32,494 nt of DNA from Deltaproteobacteria bacterium (lineage in GTDB: Bacteria > Desulfobacterota > Desulfobaccia > Desulfobaccales > 0-14-0-80-60-11), in the NCBI GenBank assembly GCA_016208235.1, contig JACQYN010000066.1, forward strand, positions 1-32,494, given 5' to 3'. The translations under genes and the position numbers were made by a program. Under the pieces are notes generated by a model. That model was given only the letters and a program-made list of their open reading frames with translations, did not search any database and was not told the DNA's origin. Position 1 is the stretch's first letter. Each line of letters starts with the position of its first letter. This document shows positions 8,223-15,460 of the stretch, in pieces.

Positions 8223-9222
8223 CTCGGGCCACCGTTTTGACATGCGCAGTTCCGGTCAAGAGCATCGCCTGAATAAGTTCGCCTTTCAATTTATTGAATA
8301 AAAAGGCCACCCCTTCCCGGCCGCCGCCCATGACCCCGATAACGAGCGGCCGGCCGACGAGAACCGCATCGGCCCCCAGGGCCAGGAGCTTGAGGACATC
8401 GCTGCCAGAACGCACCCCGCCGTCAGCAAAAATCAGCAGCCTGCCCTTGACTCGAGCCGCGATTGGGGGAAGAACCTCGGCCGCCCCAGGGGTGTGATCG
8501 AGCACCCGCCCCCCATGGTTGGAGACCACGATAGCGGCAGCGCCGGCCTCCAGGGCCATGTCCGCTTCCTCAGGGGTCATAATTCCCTTGAGGATAAAGG
8601 GAAGCCGCGTCGCCGCAAGCAGTTCTTTGATTTCCGGAAAGGTTTTGGGACCCACGGGTTGGCCTTTGAGGGCCATGGTAATCAGACCGGCCCCGTCTAT
8701 ATCCATGCCGACTGCCATGGCCTGGGCGGATTCGGCCGCCCTGATGTATTTGATGACGTCCCCCTGTTCCCGGGGTTTGATAAAAGGAATGCCCCGCCCA
8801 TTGTGGCTGGCGATGGCTTTCAGACCGCCGTGATACATTTCCGGAGCGGCGCCGTCGCCAGACATGCCCAGGGTACCGGCCAAAAGTGATCCAGCTACGA
8901 TTTCCTGGAGGAAATCCTCTTCAGAAAGTTTACCGCCCATATTGTACGAGACCCCGGTCATCGGCGCGGCCAGAATGGGCATCGAGAGCTTTTCCCCCCA
9001 AAGGTCGAAAGAGGTGTCCGGCACTTTTACCTCATGTAAGGTCCGCATATTAAAACGATAACTGCCCAGGGCTTCCAGGTTGGCCCGAAAAGCACTGCCA
9101 GTACCGACTCCCCCCATGCCTGGCACTTCGCCGGCACAGGCCCGGCCGTCGCAGACCGGGCAGACTCGGCAATAACCCTTTAATTTTTCTTTAGCGTTTT
9201 TTCTCAGTACCGCTAAATCCAT
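8203..9222 (-). CDS. FMN-dependent 2-hydroxyacid dehydrogenase/oxidase family protein
   Basis: A 339-residue TIM-barrel flavoprotein of the lactate oxidase/glycolate oxidase/LldD family. SNHGGRVLDH carries the catalytic His and Arg, and FADGGVRSGSDVLKLLALGADAVLVGRP binds the FMN phosphate. The N-terminus CRVCPVCDGRACAGEVPGMGG has a cysteine cluster typical of the anaerobic subfamily and absent from aerobic lactate oxidases. I chose ATG 9222, not the upstream frame start at 9276, because GGAG lies 8 bases before it and MDLAVLRKNAKEKL begins the family homology. It should turn a 2-hydroxyacid such as lactate into the 2-keto acid, with an unknown acceptor. It is encoded downstream of lytSR on the same strand, 192 bp away. 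Confidence 0.85.
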   Translation of the reverse strand: MDLAVLRKNAKEKLKGYCRVCPVCDGRACAGEVPGMGGVGTGSAFRANLEALGSYRFNMRTLHEVKVPDTSFDLWGEKLSMPILAAPMTGVSYNMGGKLSEEDFLQEIVAGSLLAGTLGMSGDGAAPEMYHGGLKAIASHNGRGIPFIKPREQGDVIKYIRAAESAQAMAVGMDIDGAGLITMALKGQPVGPKTFPEIKELLAATRLPFILKGIMTPEEADMALEAGAAAIVVSNHGGRVLDHTPGAAEVLPPIAARVKGRLLIFADGGVRSGSDVLKLLALGADAVLVGRPLVIGVMGGGREGVAFLFNKLKGELIQAMLLTGTAHVKTVARAILYSH

Positions 9223-9414
9223 GATTGTTCTCCATGGTGATGCATAATCCCAACAGATTCCCGAGGATAATCCCAAAAATGGGCCTTTTCTCGAAAGAGC
9301 GAATCTTCTTATTCCTTATCGTAATGATAAAATGGGCTTAAGGGGAGAGGAATGGAAAAATGGTCAGTGGGCGTTTTTGCGAGATGAGTGGTAGGATTGA
9401 ATGGTTAAATGGTT

Positions 9415-10155
9415 TTAGAGATGAAAGTGCTTTTTTAATTCCTTGGCCTTGTGTCGGCTCACCAGGATCTCGGTCCTTTCTTTATCATTCATAATCAGTT
9501 TGTAACTGCTATGAAACCAGGAGATGATTTCCACCACCTGATCGGCATTTATCAGTGAGCTCCGATGGGCTCTGATAAACCCGGAGCCGGCCAAAATATG
9601 TTCCAGTTCGTTGAGGGAAGACCTGGTGTGATATTTCCCCTCCAGGGTATGCACCCAAATGTCCCCCTCCACCGCCCTGGCAAAAACGATCTTTTCCGGT
9701 GACACCGGAAAGATCCGGTCTTTCTTATATAGAATAATCTTTTTGGCCCTATCAGCGGGTTCTCGTTTCTCAGCCGCGGGCTGCCTTTCCTGCAAGACTC
9801 GGGCGACCTTATCGATGGTTTTTTTCACCCTTTCCAGGGAGAAAGGTTTCAATAAATAGTCAAAGGCCTCCACTTCAAAAGCGCTTAAGGCATATTCCTC
9901 AAAGGCGGTGGCAAATACCAGGACGGGTTTCTCGGGCAATTCTGCCAGGAAGCGGGACAATTCCAGGCCGTTTACCCCGGGCATCTGAATATCCAGAAAG
10001 ACCAGGTGGGGTCTGGTTTCTCGAATGCCCTTAAGCCCCAAGGTGGCATTGGGGGCCTCGCCCACAATGTCAATCCTGTCTAACTGCTCCAGCAAATAGC
10101 GCAGCTCCCGGCGGGCCGGGGCTTCGTCATCGATGATAAAGATCTTCAGGACCAC
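9415..10155 (-). CDS. LytTR-family response regulator
   Basis: A 246-residue cytoplasmic response regulator. The receiver domain spans residues 1-120, with acidic pocket DDE (9-11), phospho-acceptor Asp55 (HLVFLDIQMPG) and the conserved Lys near 105 (YLLKPFSLE). A linker is followed by a LytTR DNA-binding domain (~142-246, FIRAHRSSLINADQVVEI). Translation starts at GTG 10153-10155, 3 bp after the sensor kinase stop, so the two are translationally coupled. LytTR regulators of this arrangement (BtsR, YpdB) activate CstA-like and other pyruvate-uptake transporters in enterobacteria; by analogy the usp-cstA and BASS promoters are its probable targets. No matching direct-repeat operator was identified by eye. 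Confidence 0.92.
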   Translation of the reverse strand: MVLKIFIIDDEAPARRELRYLLEQLDRIDIVGEAPNATLGLKGIRETRPHLVFLDIQMPGVNGLELSRFLAELPEKPVLVFATAFEEYALSAFEVEAFDYLLKPFSLERVKKTIDKVARVLQERQPAAEKREPADRAKKIILYKKDRIFPVSPEKIVFARAVEGDIWVHTLEGKYHTRSSLNELEHILAGSGFIRAHRSSLINADQVVEIISWFHSSYKLIMNDKERTEILVSRHKAKELKKHFHL

Positions 10156-10158
10156 GGT

Positions 10159-11853
10159 TCAAGCCAGCGGTATGGAAAAAGATACCATTGTCCCACGCTG
10201 CGGGGCGCTTTCAATGGTCAGGGCATGCTCGGCGCCGTAAAGCGCCACAAGCCGGGCATTGATATTTTTCAGGGCTATGCCGGCTCCTTTATGGGACTTA
10301 TCTTGTGGATTTCTGGAGAAAATTGAGTTGACCTGGGCCTGGGACATGCCGATGCCGTTATCCTGGACGAATATTTTCATGAAGCCGGCATCCTTATAGG
10401 CGCCGACAATGACTTCTCCCCCTTCTTCACGGGGAAGTATGCCGTGCTTTAAGGCATTTTCCACCAGCGGCTGGAGGATCAAGGGCGGGAGCTTATAATC
10501 CAGCAATTCTTCGTCAATCTCATAGTTGACCTTCACCCGGTCTTCAAATCTGGCCGTTTCTATGGCGATATAGGCCTGGCAATGCTCCAGTTCAGTGGCC
10601 AGGGGAACCTGGTCAAGGCCGGGATTGGTGTTCTTCCTCAGGAATTCCGCCAACTTCACCAGGAGGTCGGTGGCCATTTGGGGTTTGGTTCTGGTATAGC
10701 TGATAATGGTATTTATGGCGTTAAACAAGAAGTGCGGATTGATCTGGGCCTGAAGGGCCCGGATTTCCGCCTCTTTTGCCAGCTTGCGTTGGTTTTCCAC
10801 CTCGGACAACTCAAGTTGTTGAGAAAACAGGTGCGCCAGGCCGTCTGCCAGTTCCATATCCAGGGGGCTGATGGCTGTTCCCTTTATCCGATAAAGCTTT
10901 AAAGCACCTATGGCTCTGTCCCACTTCCGAAGAGGCACAATGATGGATGAGCTGAGTTGACAATGGTCATGGGAACAGCCTATCTCCGTTTTGGTCATCG
11001 GGACGCTGATACTGTCCTCGGCCAGGGCGGATTTGGTGGCGGCAGTCAAAATGGGATGCCCCGAAAGATGATGATCTTCGCCGATCCCTTGGTGAGCCAG
11101 AATATTGACCTTGTCGGTGAGAGCTACAGCATCCAGATCGGTCATCTCCAGAATAATTTGGGCGGTCTTGGCGGCGGAATGATGGTTGAGGCCGCTTCTT
11201 AAGATCGGCAGGGTTTTCAAGGCAATCCTAAGTGCGGTCTGGGCCTGATAAGCCCCCACCCGCTCCTGCTCCCGATAAACGGAATCCACCAGTTCCACGA
11301 AGACCGCCAGTCCTACAGCGTTGGCCACAATCATGGGCAAGGCGATCACTTGGACCAGGCCGAGGGCGGCCTCAAAAGGCTTGGCCACCAGGAGGATGAT
11401 GGCCATCTGCAGGATCTCCACCAAAACTCCGCAAGCCAGGGCCACCACGGCATCAAAGGGCCGCCGCTTAAGCCGATGATAAAGCAGACTGCCCAGGAAG
11501 CCTTCAGTCACGGTGGCCAGGCCGCAGGCCACCGCGGTAAAGCCGCCGATATCGATTAAAAAGCGATGGCCTCCGGCGATGATGCCGGCAAAAAGGCCAA
11601 CCAGAGGTCCTCCCAGGATGCCCCCGAGGGTAACCCCAATAACCCTGGAGTTGGCAATGGCGTTCTGGATGGGAATCCCCATGTAGGTGCCGGCTATGCC
11701 AATGGCCCCAAAGACCAGGGCCAGGATCACCTTTTCCCAGGCGGTGGCTTTGCCGAGGAGCAGCCTTTTGACCGCAGAAAGCCGCAGGGAAAAGATGAAA
11801 ATAATTGCCAGGATTCCCAGGCGTTCGAATAGCTTTACAAAAAGTTCAATCAT
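10159..11853 (-). CDS. LytS-type sensor histidine kinase (5TMR-LYT, GAF-like, HisKA_LytS)
   Basis: A 564-residue inner-membrane kinase. Residues 1-190 form a 5TMR_LYT sensor (helices with TYMGIPIQNAIANSRVIG). Residues ~205-345 form a GAF-like domain (AQIILEMTDLDAVALTD, then SSSIIVPLRKWDRAIGALKLY). The LytS kinase core has phospho-His374 in QINPHFLFNAIN, the N-box around Asn466 (QPLVENALKHG), and DNGIGM (498-503) and GAGIALKNI as ATP lid motifs. The architecture equals BtsS/YpdA, whose known ligand is extracellular pyruvate. It forms an operon with the LytTR regulator. The start at 11853 follows only a weak purine stretch. Sensing of pyruvate or a similar acid is inference from family and neighbours. 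Confidence 0.93.
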   Translation of the reverse strand: MIELFVKLFERLGILAIIFIFSLRLSAVKRLLLGKATAWEKVILALVFGAIGIAGTYMGIPIQNAIANSRVIGVTLGGILGGPLVGLFAGIIAGGHRFLIDIGGFTAVACGLATVTEGFLGSLLYHRLKRRPFDAVVALACGVLVEILQMAIILLVAKPFEAALGLVQVIALPMIVANAVGLAVFVELVDSVYREQERVGAYQAQTALRIALKTLPILRSGLNHHSAAKTAQIILEMTDLDAVALTDKVNILAHQGIGEDHHLSGHPILTAATKSALAEDSISVPMTKTEIGCSHDHCQLSSSIIVPLRKWDRAIGALKLYRIKGTAISPLDMELADGLAHLFSQQLELSEVENQRKLAKEAEIRALQAQINPHFLFNAINTIISYTRTKPQMATDLLVKLAEFLRKNTNPGLDQVPLATELEHCQAYIAIETARFEDRVKVNYEIDEELLDYKLPPLILQPLVENALKHGILPREEGGEVIVGAYKDAGFMKIFVQDNGIGMSQAQVNSIFSRNPQDKSHKGAGIALKNINARLVALYGAEHALTIESAPQRGTMVSFSIPLA

Positions 11854-12010
11854 TCTTGATTTCTAACAGGGGTAATAGCTTATGGCGAAGGGGCAAATCC
11901 TTACGGAATCTCTTGCTGATCAAATAATCATTAAACCTTAATAATCAAAGCCTGTCAATAATCCCAGGCTCATTAAGGCCATGGGGCACGTTTGACTATG
12001 GCCAAATTCT

Positions 12011-12245
12011 TCATGCCAATGCCTCCACGACTATACCCCTGGCTTCACTTTTACTAAGATAGAGCCGGTAGTTTTTGGTCGTAATCTCAACGAGGTCGCC
12101 CAGGGGCGCGATTGTTACCATTTCACTTCTTCCACTACCAGCGCGCCCATTTCCATAAAGCACCAGTTCATGGGGCCAAGACGCTGATGGCCTGGGGCCG
12201 CGAAGTTGGCTTCAAATTCTTGTATTTTACAGAGTGGTAGACCAG
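12011..12245 (-). pseudogene. two overlapping protein-like fragments, unidentified
   Basis: In the 1-kb gap upstream of the LytS gene, two minus-strand frames read like protein ends. One (about 12245 to 12119) ends RLGPMNWCFMEMGALVVEEV plus KW and stop. The other continues past it and ends at 12011-12013 with MVTIAPLGDLVEITTKNYRL and then YLSKSEARGIVVEALA. The second could start at an ATG overlapping the stop of the first. I recognise neither family and no ribosome binding site is visible. They are either two short relic genes or one frameshifted relic. The rest of 11854-12010 holds nothing I can support. Confidence 0.3.
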
Positions 12246-12255
12246 GCTAAGCCAG

Positions 12256-12361
12256 GGAATGGAAAGCTAAAAATATCCGGCGCGGTGAGGCAGAAAGTTC
12301 TAAAATCTTCAATAAAGGGATGCCAATGAAAATCAATGGGTTAGCTAATCACGGCTAACCC
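12256..12361 (+). repeat. dispersed repeat family, copy C
   Basis: Shares with copy B the order GGAA.AGCTAAAAA, TCCGGCGCGGTGAGGCAG, AAAGTTCTAAAATCTTC, AATAAAGGGATGCCAA (to about 12326), and with copy A the GGGTTAG...CTAACCC hairpin at 12338-12361. Present between relic gene fragments, like all four copies. Confidence 0.6.
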
Positions 12362-12374
12362 TTCTTTTTTTCTT
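12338..12374 (+). terminator. intrinsic-terminator-like hairpin in repeat copy C
   Basis: GGGTTAGC (12338-12345) pairs with GCTAACCC (12354-12361) over an 8-base loop and is followed by TTCTTTTTTTC. No intact plus-strand gene precedes it, as with copy A. Confidence 0.6.
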
Positions 12375-12439
12375 TCCAACTTGCTACACTTTCTAAGTAT
12401 GATCTCCGTCTGTCTCTATCAACCAGTTAATGCATTACC

Positions 12440-12541
12440 TCAACCTTCATCCCTATGGAATCCAATCCGGCGGCGCTTGGGTTCCGGAGGCGCCATCAAT
12501 TGGCGGATGGCATCGAAGACTACTTTGAACTGGGCATCGCC
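12440..12541 (-). pseudogene. C-terminal fragment of an ORF6N-domain (phage-type) protein
   Basis: A minus-strand frame ending at 12440 reads DAQFKVVFDAIRQLMAPPEP and then KRRRIGFHRDEG. That pattern (FxxVFDAIRQLMxPPxxPKRxIGF) is what I recall as the usual tail of ORF6N-domain proteins, found in phages and prophage-like islands next to DNA-binding anti-repressors. Everything upstream in the frame is unlike the family, so only about 34 codons survive. It suggests a former prophage or mobile island at this spot. The call is from memory of the motif. Confidence 0.45.
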
Positions 12542-12867
12542 CGTGGTGGTGGGCAAAGCAGGTTCCATAGATAGCAGCGTTCCATCAGCATCGTTTGGGC
12601 CAGGCGACCCTTTCATGTCACTGTTGCAAATATAAAGGATCGAGTTATAATAAAAAAGCATGTTGAAGCTGACGCGGTCAAAAAAGGTAGTTTAATTCGT
12701 ACCAGAGTCCCGTGACTTGCATAATAGTCTTTAAAACGTATAACCCAGGATAATGGTGAGGGAGTTAGCCGCGAGTATAATTTAATTAAGGTAAATAAAT
12801 ACTGTATACAAATTGACCTTAGATACAAATCTACTTTAGCCAGCACAAGTCAAGTCCGAGGAGTATT

Positions 12868-14739
12868 ATGCGTGGTTTTTTCAGCACCTTACGTTTTAGG
12901 ATTATTCTTATCGTATTCCTCTCTTTATTGCCTCTCCTGGGAATGATCCTTTATGTTAACTTTCAGCAACGCCGAGAAGCCGTTGCCGAAATGGAAGAAA
13001 ATCTACATCAACTTTCCCGTAATGTGTCAATGTTTCAGAAACGGGTCGAACGCGATGCCCACCAATTGCTAGCGGCCCTCTCACGCTTTCCGGAAGTGCG
13101 GCGGCGCGACCCCGCCGCTTCCTCGGCCCTCTTCGCTTTTCTCTTACAGAAGCATCCCCAATATCTTAACCTGGGCATCGCGGATTTACAGGGCAACATC
13201 TTTGCCAGTGGGCTCCCTTTACCTGGCCCGGTTAATTGTAGCGATAGAAGCTGGTTTCAAAAAGCCCTTAAAACTAAGGATTTTGCCCTAGGCCAATTAC
13301 AGATTGGCCGGATAACCAAGAAACTATCGCTGAATGGAGGCTACCCCGTCCACGATGAGGCTGGACAAGTGCAGGCGATAGTCTTTGCCGCATTGGACGT
13401 GGAATTAGACCGGCTGGCTGCCGAGGCCCGGCTTCCACATGGTTCGGTGGTTACTATTAGTGATTTCCACGGGACTATCATGGGGCGTTATCCGGACCCT
13501 ATGCCTTGGGTTGGTAAAACTATGCCCGACTCCATTGTCTCTGTTATGCAGCCGCAAGGCCAAGGCACGGTGCAAACCCTCGGCCTTGACGGCGTCTCGC
13601 GACTCCATGTTTTTACGCCCCTTGGCGAGATGCAGGAAGGGTTCGTCAGTGTTGATATCCCTGTGGAAGTCTTGTATGCGCAAGCAAATAAAATTTTATT
13701 CCGCAATTTAATCGCCTTATGCGGGGTAACCATTTTGGTGCTGCTCCTGGCCCGGTTTTCTGGCTATCTATTTGTGATGCGCCAGATAAATATTCTAGTT
13801 AACACTGCAGAGCGAATTACCGCAGGCGACCTGGGGGCGCGGACCGGTTTGACTGACAAAAGAGGGGAAATCAACCGGCTGGCCCAAGCCTTCGATAATA
13901 TGGCTGAAGTACTGGAGAATCGGGAAGCCGAACTGGAAAAACGGGTTCGGGAGCGCACGGCACAATTGGAGGCGACCTACAAGGAACTGGAAAAAACCAG
14001 CCAAGAGGTTCTGACCCTCAATCAGGAAATGGAAGCCCTGATCATGGAGCGCACCATGTCAGAAATGGCTTTAGGGATGGCGCATGGCATTCGCAATCCG
14101 CTCTTTGTCATTGGGGGTTTCAGTAATCGACTTCTCAAAAAGGCAACTCTCAACGAGCCTGCTAGAAATTGGGCGGCAGCCATTGTGGAAGAAGCAAAGC
14201 GTTTGGAACAGATGGTGCAGCGATTTGAGGCCCTAGCTCAAAGAAAAGAGGCTTTCTTTACCCAGGAGGATCTCAATGAAATTATCCGAGATGTCCTGGA
14301 CATGCTGCAATCCGAAATTAAGGGAAATGATATTCACTTGATAAAGGCGTTCCATCCCCAACCTATCATCGGACGCCTGAACAGGCACCTTATTAGGGTT
14401 GCCTTTACCCATTTGTTGCGCAACGCCATTGAAGCCACCGCGCCGGGTGGGGAAATCAAGGTCACGACCATAGCAGAAAGGGAGTTTGTTCTTTTAACGA
14501 TCCAGGACACAGGCAAGGGTATGTCGCCAGAGGTCGTGGAAAAGGTTTTCGAGCCCTTTTATACGACCGTAATCGGCGGCACTGGCCTGGGCATGGTCTT
14601 TATTCGCCAGATTGTGGATGAGCACCGGGGGTCTATCAATCTGGAAAGTCAGGTGGGCGTAGGGACGAAAGTAACCATCAGGCTCCCCCTCCGCTTTGAG
14701 GAGCCACCTCACCTCTCCATGCAAACTGTGGAACCTTAA
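12868..14739 (+). CDS. Cache-HAMP sensor histidine kinase without an adjacent response regulator
   Basis: A 623-residue inner-membrane sensor kinase. Membrane segments at ~8-30 and ~279-303 flank a periplasmic double-Cache-like domain (LNLGIADLQGNIFASG, SLNGGYPVHDEAGQVQAIVFAALD). Then come HAMP (~300-355), a coiled coil (~350-395), a HisKA helix with His406 in MAHGIRNPLFVIGG, and HATPase with Asn519, DTGKGM (547-552), FEPFYTT and GGTGLGM. The residue after the phospho-His is Gly rather than the usual Glu (AHEIRNP), which may reduce phosphatase or autokinase activity. Start ATG 12868 has GAGGAG 6 bases upstream. No response regulator follows, so the partner must lie elsewhere. It is bounded by decayed DNA on both sides. 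Confidence 0.93.
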   Translation: MRGFFSTLRFRIILIVFLSLLPLLGMILYVNFQQRREAVAEMEENLHQLSRNVSMFQKRVERDAHQLLAALSRFPEVRRRDPAASSALFAFLLQKHPQYLNLGIADLQGNIFASGLPLPGPVNCSDRSWFQKALKTKDFALGQLQIGRITKKLSLNGGYPVHDEAGQVQAIVFAALDVELDRLAAEARLPHGSVVTISDFHGTIMGRYPDPMPWVGKTMPDSIVSVMQPQGQGTVQTLGLDGVSRLHVFTPLGEMQEGFVSVDIPVEVLYAQANKILFRNLIALCGVTILVLLLARFSGYLFVMRQINILVNTAERITAGDLGARTGLTDKRGEINRLAQAFDNMAEVLENREAELEKRVRERTAQLEATYKELEKTSQEVLTLNQEMEALIMERTMSEMALGMAHGIRNPLFVIGGFSNRLLKKATLNEPARNWAAAIVEEAKRLEQMVQRFEALAQRKEAFFTQEDLNEIIRDVLDMLQSEIKGNDIHLIKAFHPQPIIGRLNRHLIRVAFTHLLRNAIEATAPGGEIKVTTIAEREFVLLTIQDTGKGMSPEVVEKVFEPFYTTVIGGTGLGMVFIRQIVDEHRGSINLESQVGVGTKVTIRLPLRFEEPPHLSMQTVEP

Positions 14740-14812
14740 CTCTAAATAAAAGAAAGGCGCAAAATGGCAGGTGAAATCCAGGGAAAGCCTTCAAAGACCA
14801 TGTGTCCTAATA

Positions 14813-14995
14813 TTAGTCTGAGATTATGCGGCAGCCCATGTCGGCGTATTTCACCGTCTCCGCGTCTTTGAAGATCTTGATGAGGGCGATGAACTTGTCG
14901 GGCCTGGCCATGGCCCAGGGCTCATGATGATTAACCGTGAGAAAGTTCTGCCAATCATGGATCGAAAAGGAGAAGATAGCTTGGAAATTCCCTTC
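14813..14995 (-). pseudogene. C-terminal protein fragment, unidentified
   Basis: A minus-strand frame ending at 14813-14815 encodes about 60 protein-like residues including FSFSIHDWQNFLTVNHHEPW, AMARPDKFIALIKIFKDAET and VKYADMGCRIISD. It breaks off where repeat copy D begins. There is no start or ribosome binding site. The layout is loosely like the last part of a polysaccharide-deacetylase-type protein, but I cannot support a family. It is best read as the tail of a gene cut by the repeat or by a deletion. Confidence 0.35.
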
Positions 14996-15002
14996 TTTTG
15001 TG

Positions 15003-15106
15003 GAGACAGAAAGTTCGAAAATCTTCTATGAAGGGACGCCAAATTATATCAATAAGTTATCCGAAATTAATTTTTTAGCAAAATCATTCCCCACGCTATT
15101 CCCCAC
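15003..15106 (+). repeat. dispersed repeat family, copy D, with twin ATTCCCCAC
   Basis: The core GAGACAG, AAAGTTCGAAAATCTTC, TATGAAGGGACGCCAAA (15003-15044) matches copies B and C. The 5' part (CGCGGT leader) and the hairpin are missing. About 40 bases later two ATTCCCCAC 9-mers lie at 15086-15094 and 15098-15106, the same 12-base spacing as behind copy A. Confidence 0.55.
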
Positions 15107-15180
15107 ACCTGGACCAATTCGCCCCTTCCGCTATCCTCATCAAGGACAAAATTATTGATGGAATTTTAAGGAGCATACCC

Positions 15181-15363
15181 ATGGAAGAGAGAGCTTGTGG
15201 CAGGTGCGATTTTTTCCATCCCAAGCCTGATGAAGTTTTTGAAACCGATGGAGAGTGGCAAAGCATGTGGATACCCTCAAAAATTGTTGAATTAGATTTC
15301 TTATCCTCTATAATGCTTTTAATTTCCCAAAAAGGAGGTGATTCCGGGTGTATCGGCCAATGA
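15181..15363 (+). CDS. small protein with CxxC, possibly a truncated zinc-binding protein
   Basis: A 60-codon frame with an excellent ribosome binding site (AAGGAG, 7 bases before ATG 15181). The start MEERACGRCDFFHPKPDEVF has a CGRC pair like small zinc-finger proteins, but there is no second cysteine pair: C57 is alone in the tail, and the part after residue ~30 is hydrophobic and unlike the start. I suspect an authentic 5' end joined to foreign sequence, in keeping with the damaged DNA around it. Function unknown. Confidence 0.4.
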   Translation: MEERACGRCDFFHPKPDEVFETDGEWQSMWIPSKIVELDFLSSIMLLISQKGGDSGCIGQ

Positions 15364-15460
15364 TTCCCATTAAGGTGAAATCCTGAAGCTCAGGCGACCG
15401 CGGAGCCTTGGCAAGGCTCTCGATACCCATTAGGCTGGAAAGGGACGGGGCGGATCACCT
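15332..15460 (+). ncRNA. possible structured RNA / leader element
   Basis: Nested complementarity is visible by eye. AGGTGATTC (15336-15344) pairs over nine contiguous positions (one G-U) with GGATCACCT (15452-15460). Inside it, GTATCG (15350-15355) pairs with CGATAC (15421-15426), and two tight hairpins follow: CCTGA/TCAGG (15382-15386/15390-15394) and GAGCCTT/AAGGCTC (15403-15409/15413-15419). The outer helix contains AAGGAGGTGAT (15332-15342), an 11-base complement of the 16S rRNA 3' end, so folding would hide a ribosome binding site. The frame from GTG 15348 behind that site stops after 12 codons at TGA 15384. I know no riboswitch family with this pattern; the RNA is a hypothesis. Confidence 0.35.

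Noticed and set aside
12381-12635. 84-codon plus-strand ORF
   Set aside because: Antisense to the ORF6N-like fragment, without ribosome binding site or recognisable sequence.
15367-15460. Cobalamin, FMN or other known riboswitch suggested by GGTGAAATCC
   Set aside because: The short GGTGAAA..CC word occurs, but the other conserved boxes of those riboswitches are missing; kept only as an unnamed structured-RNA candidate.
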